Shown in pieces: positions 1 to 5,793 of a stretch of 5,793 nucleotides of DNA. Source of the stretch: Bacteroidota bacterium (GTDB lineage: Bacteria; Bacteroidota; Ignavibacteria; Kryptoniales; JAKASW01); NCBI GenBank assembly GCA_021789755.1, contig JAJYJD010000237.1:1-5793 (forward strand), written 5' to 3'. Every line of letters starts with the position of its first letter. Within the stretch, counting starts at the first letter, position 1. The notes under the pieces are model-generated. The model did no database searches. It was given only the letters and a program-made list of their open reading frames with translations, and had not been told where the DNA came from. Made by a program: the position numbers and the translations under genes.

Positions 1-2
1 AA

Positions 3-1058
3 TTAGGTGGGGCGAACGAATCCCTCGGCTCCTTCAGCGATGAAGTGATGATGTATTTCGGGAGAGGTGTAACGATGTGGGAATTATATGTGTCTCCCGA
101 CCTTCTCTCCGCCGGCGAGTGGAACGCGATAGCCTCTTCGATAAAATGGGCAAAGGCTAACGGAGATGTCCTCAAGAACACCAGAATGATACTTGGGGAT
201 CCTCTTAAAGGAGAGGTTTACGGTTATGTTCACCTTACGAACAGCAAAGGGATCATTCTTCTCAGAAACCCAAGCGTTGCGAGCCGGAGTGTGAAAATAA
301 AGTTGACACCAGACCTCGGCGACATCGACCCGAAGACGCGGTATTACGTGAAGATGATATACCCGTACAATTTCATCTTTCCAAGGCCGGTGAAGATGGA
401 CGGCGAACTGTCCATGAACCTCGACGGTTACGAGGTCCTGACAGCCGAGCTTATACCGGAAAATGACATCAACAAGAGTCTACCTGTCGGAGTCAGGTAT
501 TCCGTGAGGGACGGGAAACTATTCGTTTTTGGAAAGCGCGGTGAAGAAGAGCGAATCGAGTCCGTGGGCAAGAAAAATCTGGGAGTTGTGGAATTCGCCA
601 AAGCGACGAAGAAGCTTGCCTGGAAAGTCCAACCCCTGGCAGCAAAGGGCAATACGAAATTCTCGGCTAATCTGCGTATTGACGTTCCGCAGGATTACAA
701 GAGCGCCACGTTCGCGTTCCTGCTCGAATCCGACCTCAAGCTGCAGGACCAATCGCGGCCGGCCTTTACAGTGAAAGTCAACGGCGCTCCTAAAACAGCC
801 TCAGTGGAAGAAGGAGACGGCAGCTGGTTCTGGGTCTCGACTCCCCTTGACAGCGGAGAAAATTCCGTAAGTTGCTCTATCCGGTTCAATGGAAAAGAGA
901 GAGGAAGAGTCAGTTTGTGGATTGTCGGCAAACAGGAATTGGCTCCCCGTCTCGTGAAGGGAATCGCAATCGGAGACGAAGAGATAGTCCCAGCGAAACC
1001 GTATCCGTCCACGATTCGGAAGGAGATTATTCCCATATCACATTACACTCTGCAGTAA
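3..1058 (+). CDS. C-terminal part of a glycoside-hydrolase-like protein (melibiase/alpha-galactosidase-like), 5' partial
   Basis: The frame is open to the left edge and gives a 351-residue fragment ending at TAA. In-frame GTG/ATG codons at 45, 48, 51 and 75 have no convincing Shine-Dalgarno site, so this is read as the tail of a longer protein. Residues about 20-95 carry the pattern WELY (26-29), a tryptophan-rich helix, GDP (65-67), EVYGY (71-75) and LRNPS (87-91). I associate this pattern, from memory, with the end of the catalytic barrel and following beta domain in melibiase-like (GH36-type or related) hydrolases of environmental bacteria. Residues about 200-320 look like a second, beta-rich, CBM-like sandwich ending in a short basic tail. 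The catalytic acids would lie upstream of the window and cannot be checked. An alpha-N-acetylgalactosaminidase-like or other retaining hydrolase is also possible. Release of galactose or a related sugar would fit the downstream kinase and epimerases. No signal peptide can be assessed. Confidence 0.6.
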   Translation, partial: LGGANESLGSFSDEVMMYFGRGVTMWELYVSPDLLSAGEWNAIASSIKWAKANGDVLKNTRMILGDPLKGEVYGYVHLTNSKGIILLRNPSVASRSVKIKLTPDLGDIDPKTRYYVKMIYPYNFIFPRPVKMDGELSMNLDGYEVLTAELIPENDINKSLPVGVRYSVRDGKLFVFGKRGEEERIESVGKKNLGVVEFAKATKKLAWKVQPLAAKGNTKFSANLRIDVPQDYKSATFAFLLESDLKLQDQSRPAFTVKVNGAPKTASVEEGDGSWFWVSTPLDSGENSVSCSIRFNGKERGRVSLWIVGKQELAPRLVKGIAIGDEEIVPAKPYPSTIRKEIIPISHYTLQ

Positions 1059-1185
1059 AATAAGAAGATGTCGAAGCGCCCCTGTTGAAGTGACTCTGAT
1101 GGCGATACTGAGCTCCGCCGCGACGTGGACGATGACTTTATGAATGATCTTGGCAGTACATACTTGAACTAACATCGGAAATGAA
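1059..1185. other. Intergenic gap ahead of the sugar-kinase gene; likely promoter region
   Basis: These 127 bases separate the hydrolase stop from the kinase start and are the largest gap before the kinase-to-epimerase genes. I looked for a hairpin plus T-tract after the hydrolase stop and found none. I also found no sigma-70-type pair with correct spacing: TTGGCA (1150-1155) and TAACAT (1170-1175) are only 14 bases apart. No clear inverted repeat that would serve as a ROK operator was seen. A promoter or operator here is inferred from gene layout only. Confidence 0.35.
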
Positions 1186-2283
1186 ATGCATAACGGACTA
1201 ACTAAATTGAAAACATCTACCCCCGGCAGGGTCTGTCTCTTCGGGGAACATCAGGACTATTTGAATCTTCCAATAATTGCTTCCGCAATCTCTTTAAGGA
1301 TCTCCATAGAGGGGCACAGGCGCGGCGACTCGAGTGTTATCATCCATTTACCGGACATAGAGAGCGAAGAATCCTTTTCGCTGAGTGACCCGATTAAGTA
1401 CGAAAACGACCGGGATTACTTCAAAAGTGTGGTGAGCGTACTGAGACGCCATGAACTGAGCTTCTCGAAAGGGATAGAGTGCACGGTTACGGGTAAGATC
1501 CCGATCAACGCCGGCACTTCAAGCTCATCGGCGCTGGTCGTGACCTGGGTTAATTTCCTGGCAGCCATGAGTGAACAATCGGTGAATCTTTCGCCGGAAG
1601 ATATCGCTCAATATGCGTACGAAGCGGAGGTCCTCGAATTCTCCGAACCCGGCGGCATGATGGACCAGTATTCGACTTCCATCGGCGGTATAATATTTCT
1701 GGACTCTTACCCGAAAATTCAGGTGAAAAAACTTCACCCGAAGCTCGGAAATCTTGTATTGGGAAATTCGGGCGAACCGAAGGACACAAAGCTCATACTG
1801 GCCAGAGTGAAGAACCAGATCCAGAGGGTCGTCGGTGAGCTCAGGAAGTCCTATCCTGATTTCTCGCTTCAGACGATATCCGAGTCGCGCATAGATAACT
1901 ATTCGAAATCCCTGACCGACGAGCAAGTTGAACTTCTGCACGGGACGATAAGAAACAGGGATATAACAATGCAGGCGCTGAAGGCACTTAACGAGACGAC
2001 ACTCGATCACAAGCTCGTAGGAAATCTGATGAACGAACACCAGGAGGTGCTTCGGGATGTGCTGAAGATTTCCACGCCGAAGATCGACAGGATGATAGAA
2101 GCGGCTTTGAGCGCAGGCGCTTACGGAGCAAAGATCAACGGCTCGGGCGGCGGAGGATGCATGTTTGCGTACGCGCCCAACAATCCGCAGAAGGTCAAAG
2201 AAGCCATAGAAAGAGAAGGCGGGGAAGCTTACACGCTGACGGTTGATGAGGGTACACGCTCCAGCTTTTTGGGAGCCGATTAA
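1186..2283 (+). CDS. Galactokinase-family GHMP sugar kinase
   Basis: This 365-residue cytoplasmic protein has the three GHMP-kinase motifs in order. The N-terminal galactokinase-type signature PGRVCLFGEHQDY (13-25) keeps R15, E21, H22 and D24, the equivalents of the residues that contact the sugar in galactokinases. The glycine/serine ATP-phosphate loop is GTSSSSA (110-116). GGMMDQ supplies D160, the expected catalytic base. The C-terminal glycine-rich motif is GAKINGSGGGGC (314-325), and the family-typical DEGTR follows near the end. Length is close to that of bacterial galactokinases. The expected reaction is ATP-dependent phosphorylation of a sugar at C1. The first motif departs from the usual GEHTDYN form (Q23, and LNLP after DY), so the substrate could be galactose, GalNAc or another galacto-configured sugar. 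A GGA at 1177-1179, six bases before ATG, supports the start. An ATG at 1181 in another frame ends after six codons. The next gene begins two bases after the stop, so the two are probably co-translated. Confidence 0.88.
   Translation: MHNGLTKLKTSTPGRVCLFGEHQDYLNLPIIASAISLRISIEGHRRGDSSVIIHLPDIESEESFSLSDPIKYENDRDYFKSVVSVLRRHELSFSKGIECTVTGKIPINAGTSSSSALVVTWVNFLAAMSEQSVNLSPEDIAQYAYEAEVLEFSEPGGMMDQYSTSIGGIIFLDSYPKIQVKKLHPKLGNLVLGNSGEPKDTKLILARVKNQIQRVVGELRKSYPDFSLQTISESRIDNYSKSLTDEQVELLHGTIRNRDITMQALKALNETTLDHKLVGNLMNEHQEVLRDVLKISTPKIDRMIEAALSAGAYGAKINGSGGGGCMFAYAPNNPQKVKEAIEREGGEAYTLTVDEGTRSSFLGAD
2271..2275 (+). promoter_or_regulatory. Ribosome binding site for the GTG-started nucleotidyltransferase
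   Basis: GGGAG lies inside the last codons of the kinase gene, ten bases before the GTG at 2286. It supports this non-ATG start. The start is needed because the conserved LAGG nucleotide-binding loop begins only seven codons later and the first in-frame ATG lies after it. Confidence 0.55.
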
Positions 2284-2285
2284 TT

Positions 2286-3158
2286 GTGGGAGGGAGACTC
2301 GTAATCCTCGCCGGCGGCATATCATCCAGAATGAAGAAACCCGCCGGTTCCGAATTGAGGGTCGATGAGGCATTGATCAACGATGCGAATCTCAAAGCCA
2401 AGTCCATGATCGGTGTCGGCAGGGACCACAGACCTTTCCTCGATTATCTTCTTTATAATGCAAGAGAGGCGGGCTACACAGATATTCTCATTGTAATCGG
2501 TGAAAAAGATGACAGCATAAGGGGGTATTATGGAAAGAGAGACCGGGACAACGACTTCTATGGGATGAGGATTTCTTATGCGACGCAGAAGGTCCCACCC
2601 GGCAAGGAAAAGCCGCAGGGCACAGCTGACGCGCTTTACCAGGGGCTGAATTTTAAAACTGATTGGCGCGGTACAAGGTTCACTGTCTGCAACAGCGACA
2701 ACCTTTATTCGGTAGAAGCGCTTAAGAAGATGCTTCAAGATGAGTACAGGAACGCGATGATCGATTATGACCGCGACGCTCTGCAGTTTGAACGGAGCCG
2801 GATCGAGAGGTTTGCGGTCACACTGAAGGACGACGAGGGCTTTCTGACCGACATAATTGAGAAGCCATCGGCAAGCGAGATAGAGGCGGCAAGGGGAAAG
2901 AATGGATCGATCGGGGTGAGCATGAACATCTTCGGGTTTCAATACGAGATGATTCACCCGTTTCTTGAGAGAGTTCCCTATAATTCCGTCAGGCATGAAA
3001 AGGAACTTCCTGATGCGGTTAAAATGATGATCGGCACGCATCCAAAGAGCATGTTTCCCTTTGCATTTGCGGAGCACGTACCGGATCTTACAAGCAAGAG
3101 CGACATCTTGCCGGTCAAACAATATCTGGAGACACATTTTGCGAACGCCGCATTCTGA
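2286..3158 (+). CDS. Sugar-1-phosphate nucleotidyltransferase (NDP-sugar pyrophosphorylase-like)
   Basis: This 290-residue protein has the GT-A-like fold signatures of NTP transferases: the nucleotide loop LAGGISSRM (8-16), FLDYLL (51-56), a GTA motif within PQGTADAL (110-117), the metal-binding NSDNL (136-140) and IIEKP (190-194), followed by VSMNIFGF (211-218). The expected reaction is sugar-1-phosphate plus NTP giving NDP-sugar plus pyrophosphate, probably with UTP. The stretch between R15 and P50 is about 15 residues longer than in RmlA-type enzymes, and K39 is my candidate for the conserved lysine of the usual PKP motif. There is no left-handed beta-helix domain, so it is not a GlmU-type bifunctional enzyme. 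It starts with GTG two bases after the kinase stop, which strongly suggests that it uses the kinase product. Assignment of the exact sugar (Gal-1-P, GalNAc-1-P or Glc-1-P) is inference from context. Confidence 0.85.
   Translation: MGGRLVILAGGISSRMKKPAGSELRVDEALINDANLKAKSMIGVGRDHRPFLDYLLYNAREAGYTDILIVIGEKDDSIRGYYGKRDRDNDFYGMRISYATQKVPPGKEKPQGTADALYQGLNFKTDWRGTRFTVCNSDNLYSVEALKKMLQDEYRNAMIDYDRDALQFERSRIERFAVTLKDDEGFLTDIIEKPSASEIEAARGKNGSIGVSMNIFGFQYEMIHPFLERVPYNSVRHEKELPDAVKMMIGTHPKSMFPFAFAEHVPDLTSKSDILPVKQYLETHFANAAF
3128..3131 (+). promoter_or_regulatory. Ribosome binding site favouring a TTG start for the ROK regulator
   Basis: GGAG sits inside the nucleotidyltransferase gene with seven bases before TTG at 3139. 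This is the best-placed Shine-Dalgarno site near the start of the regulator. The competing GTG at 3178 has only a weak AAGAG (3163-3167) ten bases upstream. Confidence 0.4.
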
Positions 3159-4380
3159 AAATAAGAGTAAAGTCGGGGTGAAGAACGAGATCAGAAGAAA
3201 TCTGATCCTGAGAGCTTTGTTGGACCATGGCCCCATGTCCCTCACTGATTTGGCGAAAGCCACGGGCATAACCCTCCCCGTCGTCTCCACAATCGTGTCG
3301 TCGCTCAGAAAAGAGAAACTGGTAATAGAGCCGAAGGAAAAAGACGCCAACCAGGCAGGACGGCCCCCATCGATCGTGAAACTGAACGGTAAAGCCGGTT
3401 TTGTCCTCGGTATAGACATAGGCCGGCTCTTTACCAACTTCATAATCCTGGACCTCGAGACTAATATCGTTGCGGACGTGAGAAGAAAATCGATAGTCCT
3501 CAGCAATGATCTAAAATTGATCGATGATCTGGAAGGGGAGATGAAGAATGTCCTCTCGACGTCGAAGGTAGAATGGAACAAGCTTCTTGGAATAGGGATT
3601 TCCCTCCCCGGTATGGTAAAAGGTAAAGAAGGTCTGGGTGAAACCTATTTCAATTTCGGCGAGGCACCGGCGCGTGAGATCCTGTCGAAGCGGTTCAACA
3701 AGCCCGTTCACATCGAACATGATCTCGAAGCGATGGCGTTCGGCGAACGCTGGTTCGGCGCCGCGAAGGACGTGAAGAATGCCCTTTGTGTCAACATGGG
3801 GTGGGGGTTGGGGCTCGGCATCATCATAGACGGGAAAGTCTATTACGGTGAGGACGGCTATGCCGGCGAGTTCGGCCACATACAGGTTGTCAAGAACGGC
3901 GACCTGTGTTATTGCGGCAAGAGGGGGTGTTTGGAGACGGTCGCCTCCGGGAGGGCGATAACAAAGATTGCCAGGGAGAAGATATCCAACGGAGCCGCGA
4001 CAATAATAACCGCGGAAGAAAAACTCGGAATCGAGCAAATAGATACTGAAGCCGTTCTCAAGGCCGCCGGCCAGGGCGACCAATTCTCGATTGAGATCCT
4101 CGAAGATGCCGGCAGATTTCTTGGATCGGGAATCGCTGTTCTGATAAATCTGCTGAATCCCGCGCTGGTGATTCTCGGCGGCGGAATTCCGACCGCGGCG
4201 CCGCACCTGCTGGAATCGGTACGGATCAACGCGATGAAGCATTCGCTTGTGCAGTTGAACCGCAATGTGAAATTTGCGATATCCGGTCTCGGCAATAAAG
4301 CCGGCGCTCTCGGAGTTGCGGTCTACCTGGCGGAGGATTTGTTCGACGTCGAGCGACTGAACCCTTCAGCCTACGTGTAA
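3139..4380 (+). CDS. ROK-family transcriptional regulator (NagC/Mlc/XylR-like)
   Basis: With the TTG start at 3139 the protein has 413 residues and overlaps the nucleotidyltransferase by 20 bases. A GTG start at 3178 would give 400 residues, and the choice is uncertain. Residues about 16-65 form a winged helix-turn-helix (LTDLAKATGITLPVVSTIV), followed by the GRPP linker (74-77). The ROK domain follows with GIDIG (91-95), LPGM (156-159), IEHD (192-195) and the zinc site H247, C257, C259 and C264 within GHIQV and CYCGKRGC. The ATP-phosphate loop is changed from the kinase form DIGGT to DIGRLFT, and EHD replaces END, much like the QHD of Mlc/NagC. It is therefore expected to be a DNA-binding sugar sensor and not a glucokinase. 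By family precedent it would act as a repressor relieved by a sugar or sugar phosphate. Its place inside the cluster suggests control of these genes and of itself, but no operator was identified. Confidence 0.9.
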   Translation: MRTPHSENKSKVGVKNEIRRNLILRALLDHGPMSLTDLAKATGITLPVVSTIVSSLRKEKLVIEPKEKDANQAGRPPSIVKLNGKAGFVLGIDIGRLFTNFIILDLETNIVADVRRKSIVLSNDLKLIDDLEGEMKNVLSTSKVEWNKLLGIGISLPGMVKGKEGLGETYFNFGEAPAREILSKRFNKPVHIEHDLEAMAFGERWFGAAKDVKNALCVNMGWGLGLGIIIDGKVYYGEDGYAGEFGHIQVVKNGDLCYCGKRGCLETVASGRAITKIAREKISNGAATIITAEEKLGIEQIDTEAVLKAAGQGDQFSIEILEDAGRFLGSGIAVLINLLNPALVILGGGIPTAAPHLLESVRINAMKHSLVQLNRNVKFAISGLGNKAGALGVAVYLAEDLFDVERLNPSAYV

Positions 4381-4383
4381 ACT

Positions 4384-4387
4384 GGAG
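4384..4387 (+). promoter_or_regulatory. Probable ribosome binding site of the epimerase gene
   Basis: GGAG lies just after the regulator stop and 13 bases before ATG at 4401, which is longer than ideal. A nearer ATG at 4391 is followed by a stop two codons later, so it cannot start the gene. Confidence 0.4.
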
Positions 4388-4400
4388 AACATGATTTAGA

Positions 4401-5336
4401 ATGTCTCATCTCAAAGTTGTTGTCACCGGCGGTGCGGGTTTCATCGGATCTCACATCGTTGAATATTGGCGCGAACACGACGCCGAAGTCCATGTGATTG
4501 ACAACCTCAGAACAGGAAAGCTTGAAAACATCCGTCCATTCGAGGGCATACATTTTCATAATGTCAGTATCGTCGACAGAGAAGCCGTCTTCGAAATCAT
4601 GGAAGGAGCGGCTTACGTGCATCACCTTGCCGCCATGGTCTCGGTACCGGAATCGATCGACAAGCCTCTTGAGTGTGTCGAGATAAATGTGAATGGCCTG
4701 ATAAACGTATTGGATGCCGCGGTAAAACATAAAGTCAGAAAAGTAGTGCACAGCAGCAGCGCCGCAGTCTACGGTGACAATCCGGAGTCTCCTAAGAACG
4801 TGAAAATGGTGCCGATGCCGAAGACTCCTTACGGGATCACGAAGCTTGACGGTGAGTACTATCTTGCATCGTATCGGGAAAATTTCGGGCTGCAAGGAAT
4901 TGCATTGCGGTATTTCAACGTATTTGGCCCGAGGCAGGATCCGAAAAGTCAATACGCTGCGGCAGTGCCGATATTCATCAAAAAGGCGATTGAAGGTGAT
5001 CCAATCATCATCTACGGAGATGGAAAACAAACGAGAGATTTCATCTATGTCAAAGACGTCGTCAACGCAAACGTATCGGCGGCAACCGCTTCCGCCGTCG
5101 GCGTCTTTAACGTCGCACTGGGAAGATCTACAACAGTGAATGAGCTGGCCAGAATCGTAATGGAAGAGACAAAGAGCAAGAGCCTGATTCTCCATGAAAA
5201 GGAGAGACCGGGCGACATCAGGGACAGTCTGGCTTCAATCGCAGAGACAACAAGTGAATTGCACTTTGTCCCCAATTTTACCCTGCTCGATGGTCTCAAA
5301 GAGACAGTGAAGTTCTTCAGGAATAGCGAGAACTAA
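4401..5336 (+). CDS. NAD-dependent nucleotide-sugar 4-epimerase (GalE/WbpP-like extended SDR)
   Basis: This 311-residue extended short-chain dehydrogenase has the NAD-binding loop TGGAGFIGS (9-17), an acidic residue after beta-2 (D34 in IDNL), and the catalytic set S120 in SSSAAVYG, Y144 and K148 in YGITK. GPRQDP (177-182), the following YAAAVP segment and TRDFIYVKDV (211-220) are typical of UDP-glucose / UDP-GlcNAc 4-epimerases. Length is normal for the family. The reaction is inversion at C4 of a UDP-hexose (UDP-Gal/UDP-Glc, or the N-acetyl pair) in the cytoplasm. S276, seven residues after R269, aligns with the gatekeeper that is Tyr299 in E. coli GalE and Ser in WbpP, so bulky C2 N-acetyl groups may be accepted. 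The gene starts 20 bases after the regulator stop and probably belongs to the same transcript. The symbol galE is plausible but is withheld because substrate preference is open. Confidence 0.88.
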   Translation: MSHLKVVVTGGAGFIGSHIVEYWREHDAEVHVIDNLRTGKLENIRPFEGIHFHNVSIVDREAVFEIMEGAAYVHHLAAMVSVPESIDKPLECVEINVNGLINVLDAAVKHKVRKVVHSSSAAVYGDNPESPKNVKMVPMPKTPYGITKLDGEYYLASYRENFGLQGIALRYFNVFGPRQDPKSQYAAAVPIFIKKAIEGDPIIIYGDGKQTRDFIYVKDVVNANVSAATASAVGVFNVALGRSTTVNELARIVMEETKSKSLILHEKERPGDIRDSLASIAETTSELHFVPNFTLLDGLKETVKFFRNSEN

Positions 5337-5418
5337 AGCCGTTCATGAATCAGCGCGCAGGCAGTTGAATGAGGAGAGACCGTTCAATCCGCCGGAATCC
5401 GGCCACGGCTCAGTTTCG
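5337..5418. other. Short gap, or N-terminal extension of the next gene
   Basis: These 82 bases lie between the epimerase stop and the ATG chosen for the mutarotase-like gene. The mutarotase reading frame is open throughout, so an earlier start such as TTG at 5365 cannot be excluded. ATGs at 5345 and 5369 are in other frames and run to stops at or before 5422. No terminator with a T-tract is present. Confidence 0.4.
5391..5403. repeat. 13-base perfect inverted repeat (6-1-6)
   Basis: GCCGGA, one central A, then TCCGGC. The arms are exact reverse complements and the repeat does not extend further. It lies 15 bases before the ATG at 5419 in the only gap between the epimerase and mutarotase genes. 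No T-run follows, so it is not a typical terminator. It could be a small protein-binding site or simply chance in GC-rich sequence. Confidence 0.35.
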
Positions 5419-5793
5419 ATGAATAGCACATTCAATTACGGTCCGTGGAAAGTTGAGTACCTTCTCGATGATGGGGGGCGTCTGAGCAGGATTGCCTATA
5501 ACGATTTCGATCTTCTCACGACGGCGCCTTCAAATTTCCGCCCGCCCGCAGACGAGCATGGGCAATTTGAAAATCGTCCGGTGTATGGCTACGACGACTG
5601 TTTCCCCTCTGTCGTGGCTTGTACCTTCCCCCGTTCTCAGGCAAGCATTCCAGATCACGGTGAACTCTGCTGGCTCACCTGGGAATTGTCGGAAGAACCC
5701 AACGGGCTGACTTTTTTTGTCAGGAGCCGGCTACTCCCGGTGGTTTTCAAAAGAAAGATGGTTTTCACAAACTCATCTGTCGTTTGGAATTTC
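5419..5793 (+). CDS. Aldose 1-epimerase (mutarotase)-like protein, 3' partial
   Basis: The frame is open to the right edge and gives 125 residues from ATG at 5419. It begins with a beta-strand-rich segment (FNYGPWKVEYLLDDGGRLSRI, with N-terminal residues 5-25) of the kind that opens galactose-mutarotase-like folds. YGYDDCFPSV (56-65) resembles the family's G-W-x-E-x-FP segment, and DHGEL (79-83) contains the histidine of the conserved HG(E)xW motif, H80. The second conserved acid would lie beyond the window. The likely role is interconversion of sugar anomers ahead of the kinase, although this superfamily also includes non-catalytic and hexose-6-phosphate members. No Shine-Dalgarno site precedes the ATG, so the start is uncertain. 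It follows the epimerase by 82 bases on the same strand and probably belongs to the same sugar-utilisation cluster. Confidence 0.7.
   Translation, partial: MNSTFNYGPWKVEYLLDDGGRLSRIAYNDFDLLTTAPSNFRPPADEHGQFENRPVYGYDDCFPSVVACTFPRSQASIPDHGELCWLTWELSEEPNGLTFFVRSRLLPVVFKRKMVFTNSSVVWNF

Noticed and set aside
45..1058. Hydrolase fragment as a complete 337-residue gene starting with GTG at 45
   Set aside because: The same frame stays open to the window edge, there is no ribosome binding site near 45, and the sequence begins in the middle of a domain pattern.
1150..1175. Possible promoter TTGGCA ... TAACAT upstream of the kinase gene
   Set aside because: The spacer is only 14 bases and the -10-like element is poor, so it is not called as a promoter.
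1525..2373. Long minus-strand open frame (282 codons) opposite the kinase gene
   Set aside because: The product is rich in Arg, Cys and His with no recognisable domain. It is the expected shadow of the strongly supported GHMP kinase.
3061..3138. Extended start of the ROK gene at TTG 3061
   Set aside because: The added residues have no similarity to ROK N-termini and lie over the conserved C-terminal part of the nucleotidyltransferase.
2322..3581. 419-codon minus-strand open frame across the nucleotidyltransferase and regulator genes
   Set aside because: It spans two genes with clear family motifs on the + strand and shows no domain of its own. It results from codon usage that leaves few antisense stops.
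4371..5195. 274-codon minus-strand open frame opposite the epimerase
   Set aside because: No family motif, unusual composition, and complete overlap with a well-conserved epimerase.
5492..5710. 72-codon + strand open frame inside the mutarotase-like region
   Set aside because: The other + frame, open from 5419 to the edge, encodes the recognisable YGYDDCFP and DHGEL motifs, so this one is a shadow.

Overview
The window carries six protein-coding genes, all on the + strand, that read as a carbohydrate-utilisation cluster of a bacterium. Base composition looks balanced (about half G+C by eye). Arginine is often AGA/AGG and isoleucine often ATA. Shine-Dalgarno sites are present but modest, and two internal genes appear to use non-ATG starts. 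An uncultured lineage of the Bacteroidota/Ignavibacteriota type is possible, but the sequence does not settle the taxonomy.

Layout: (1) 3-1058, the C-terminal part of a large glycoside-hydrolase-like protein (melibiase / alpha-galactosidase-like, moderate confidence), cut by the left edge. (2) A 127-base gap (1059-1185), the only sizeable space before the next genes and so the likeliest place for a promoter. (3) 1186-2283, a galactokinase-family GHMP sugar kinase. (4) 2286-3158, a sugar-1-phosphate nucleotidyltransferase starting with GTG two bases after the kinase stop. (5) about 3139-4380, a ROK-family transcriptional regulator (HTH plus sugar-binding fold with zinc site). (6) 4401-5336, a GalE-type NAD-dependent nucleotide-sugar 4-epimerase. 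(7) about 5419 to the right edge, the N-terminal part of an aldose 1-epimerase (mutarotase)-like protein.

Together the genes suggest a route from a polymer- or oligosaccharide-bound galactose-type sugar to central metabolism: a hydrolase releases the sugar, the mutarotase interconverts anomers, the kinase makes the sugar 1-phosphate, the nucleotidyltransferase makes the NDP-sugar, and the epimerase inverts C4. The ROK protein probably senses the sugar or its phosphate. What stands out is that a pyrophosphorylase-type nucleotidyltransferase sits where the classical Leloir pathway would have GalT (the uridylyltransferase that exchanges with UDP-glucose). No GalT is visible, although it could lie outside the window. 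The epimerase has a serine at the position that gates access for N-acetylated substrates, so GalNAc or another C2-modified sugar is an alternative to galactose.

No RNA genes, mobile elements, CRISPR arrays or clear terminators were seen.
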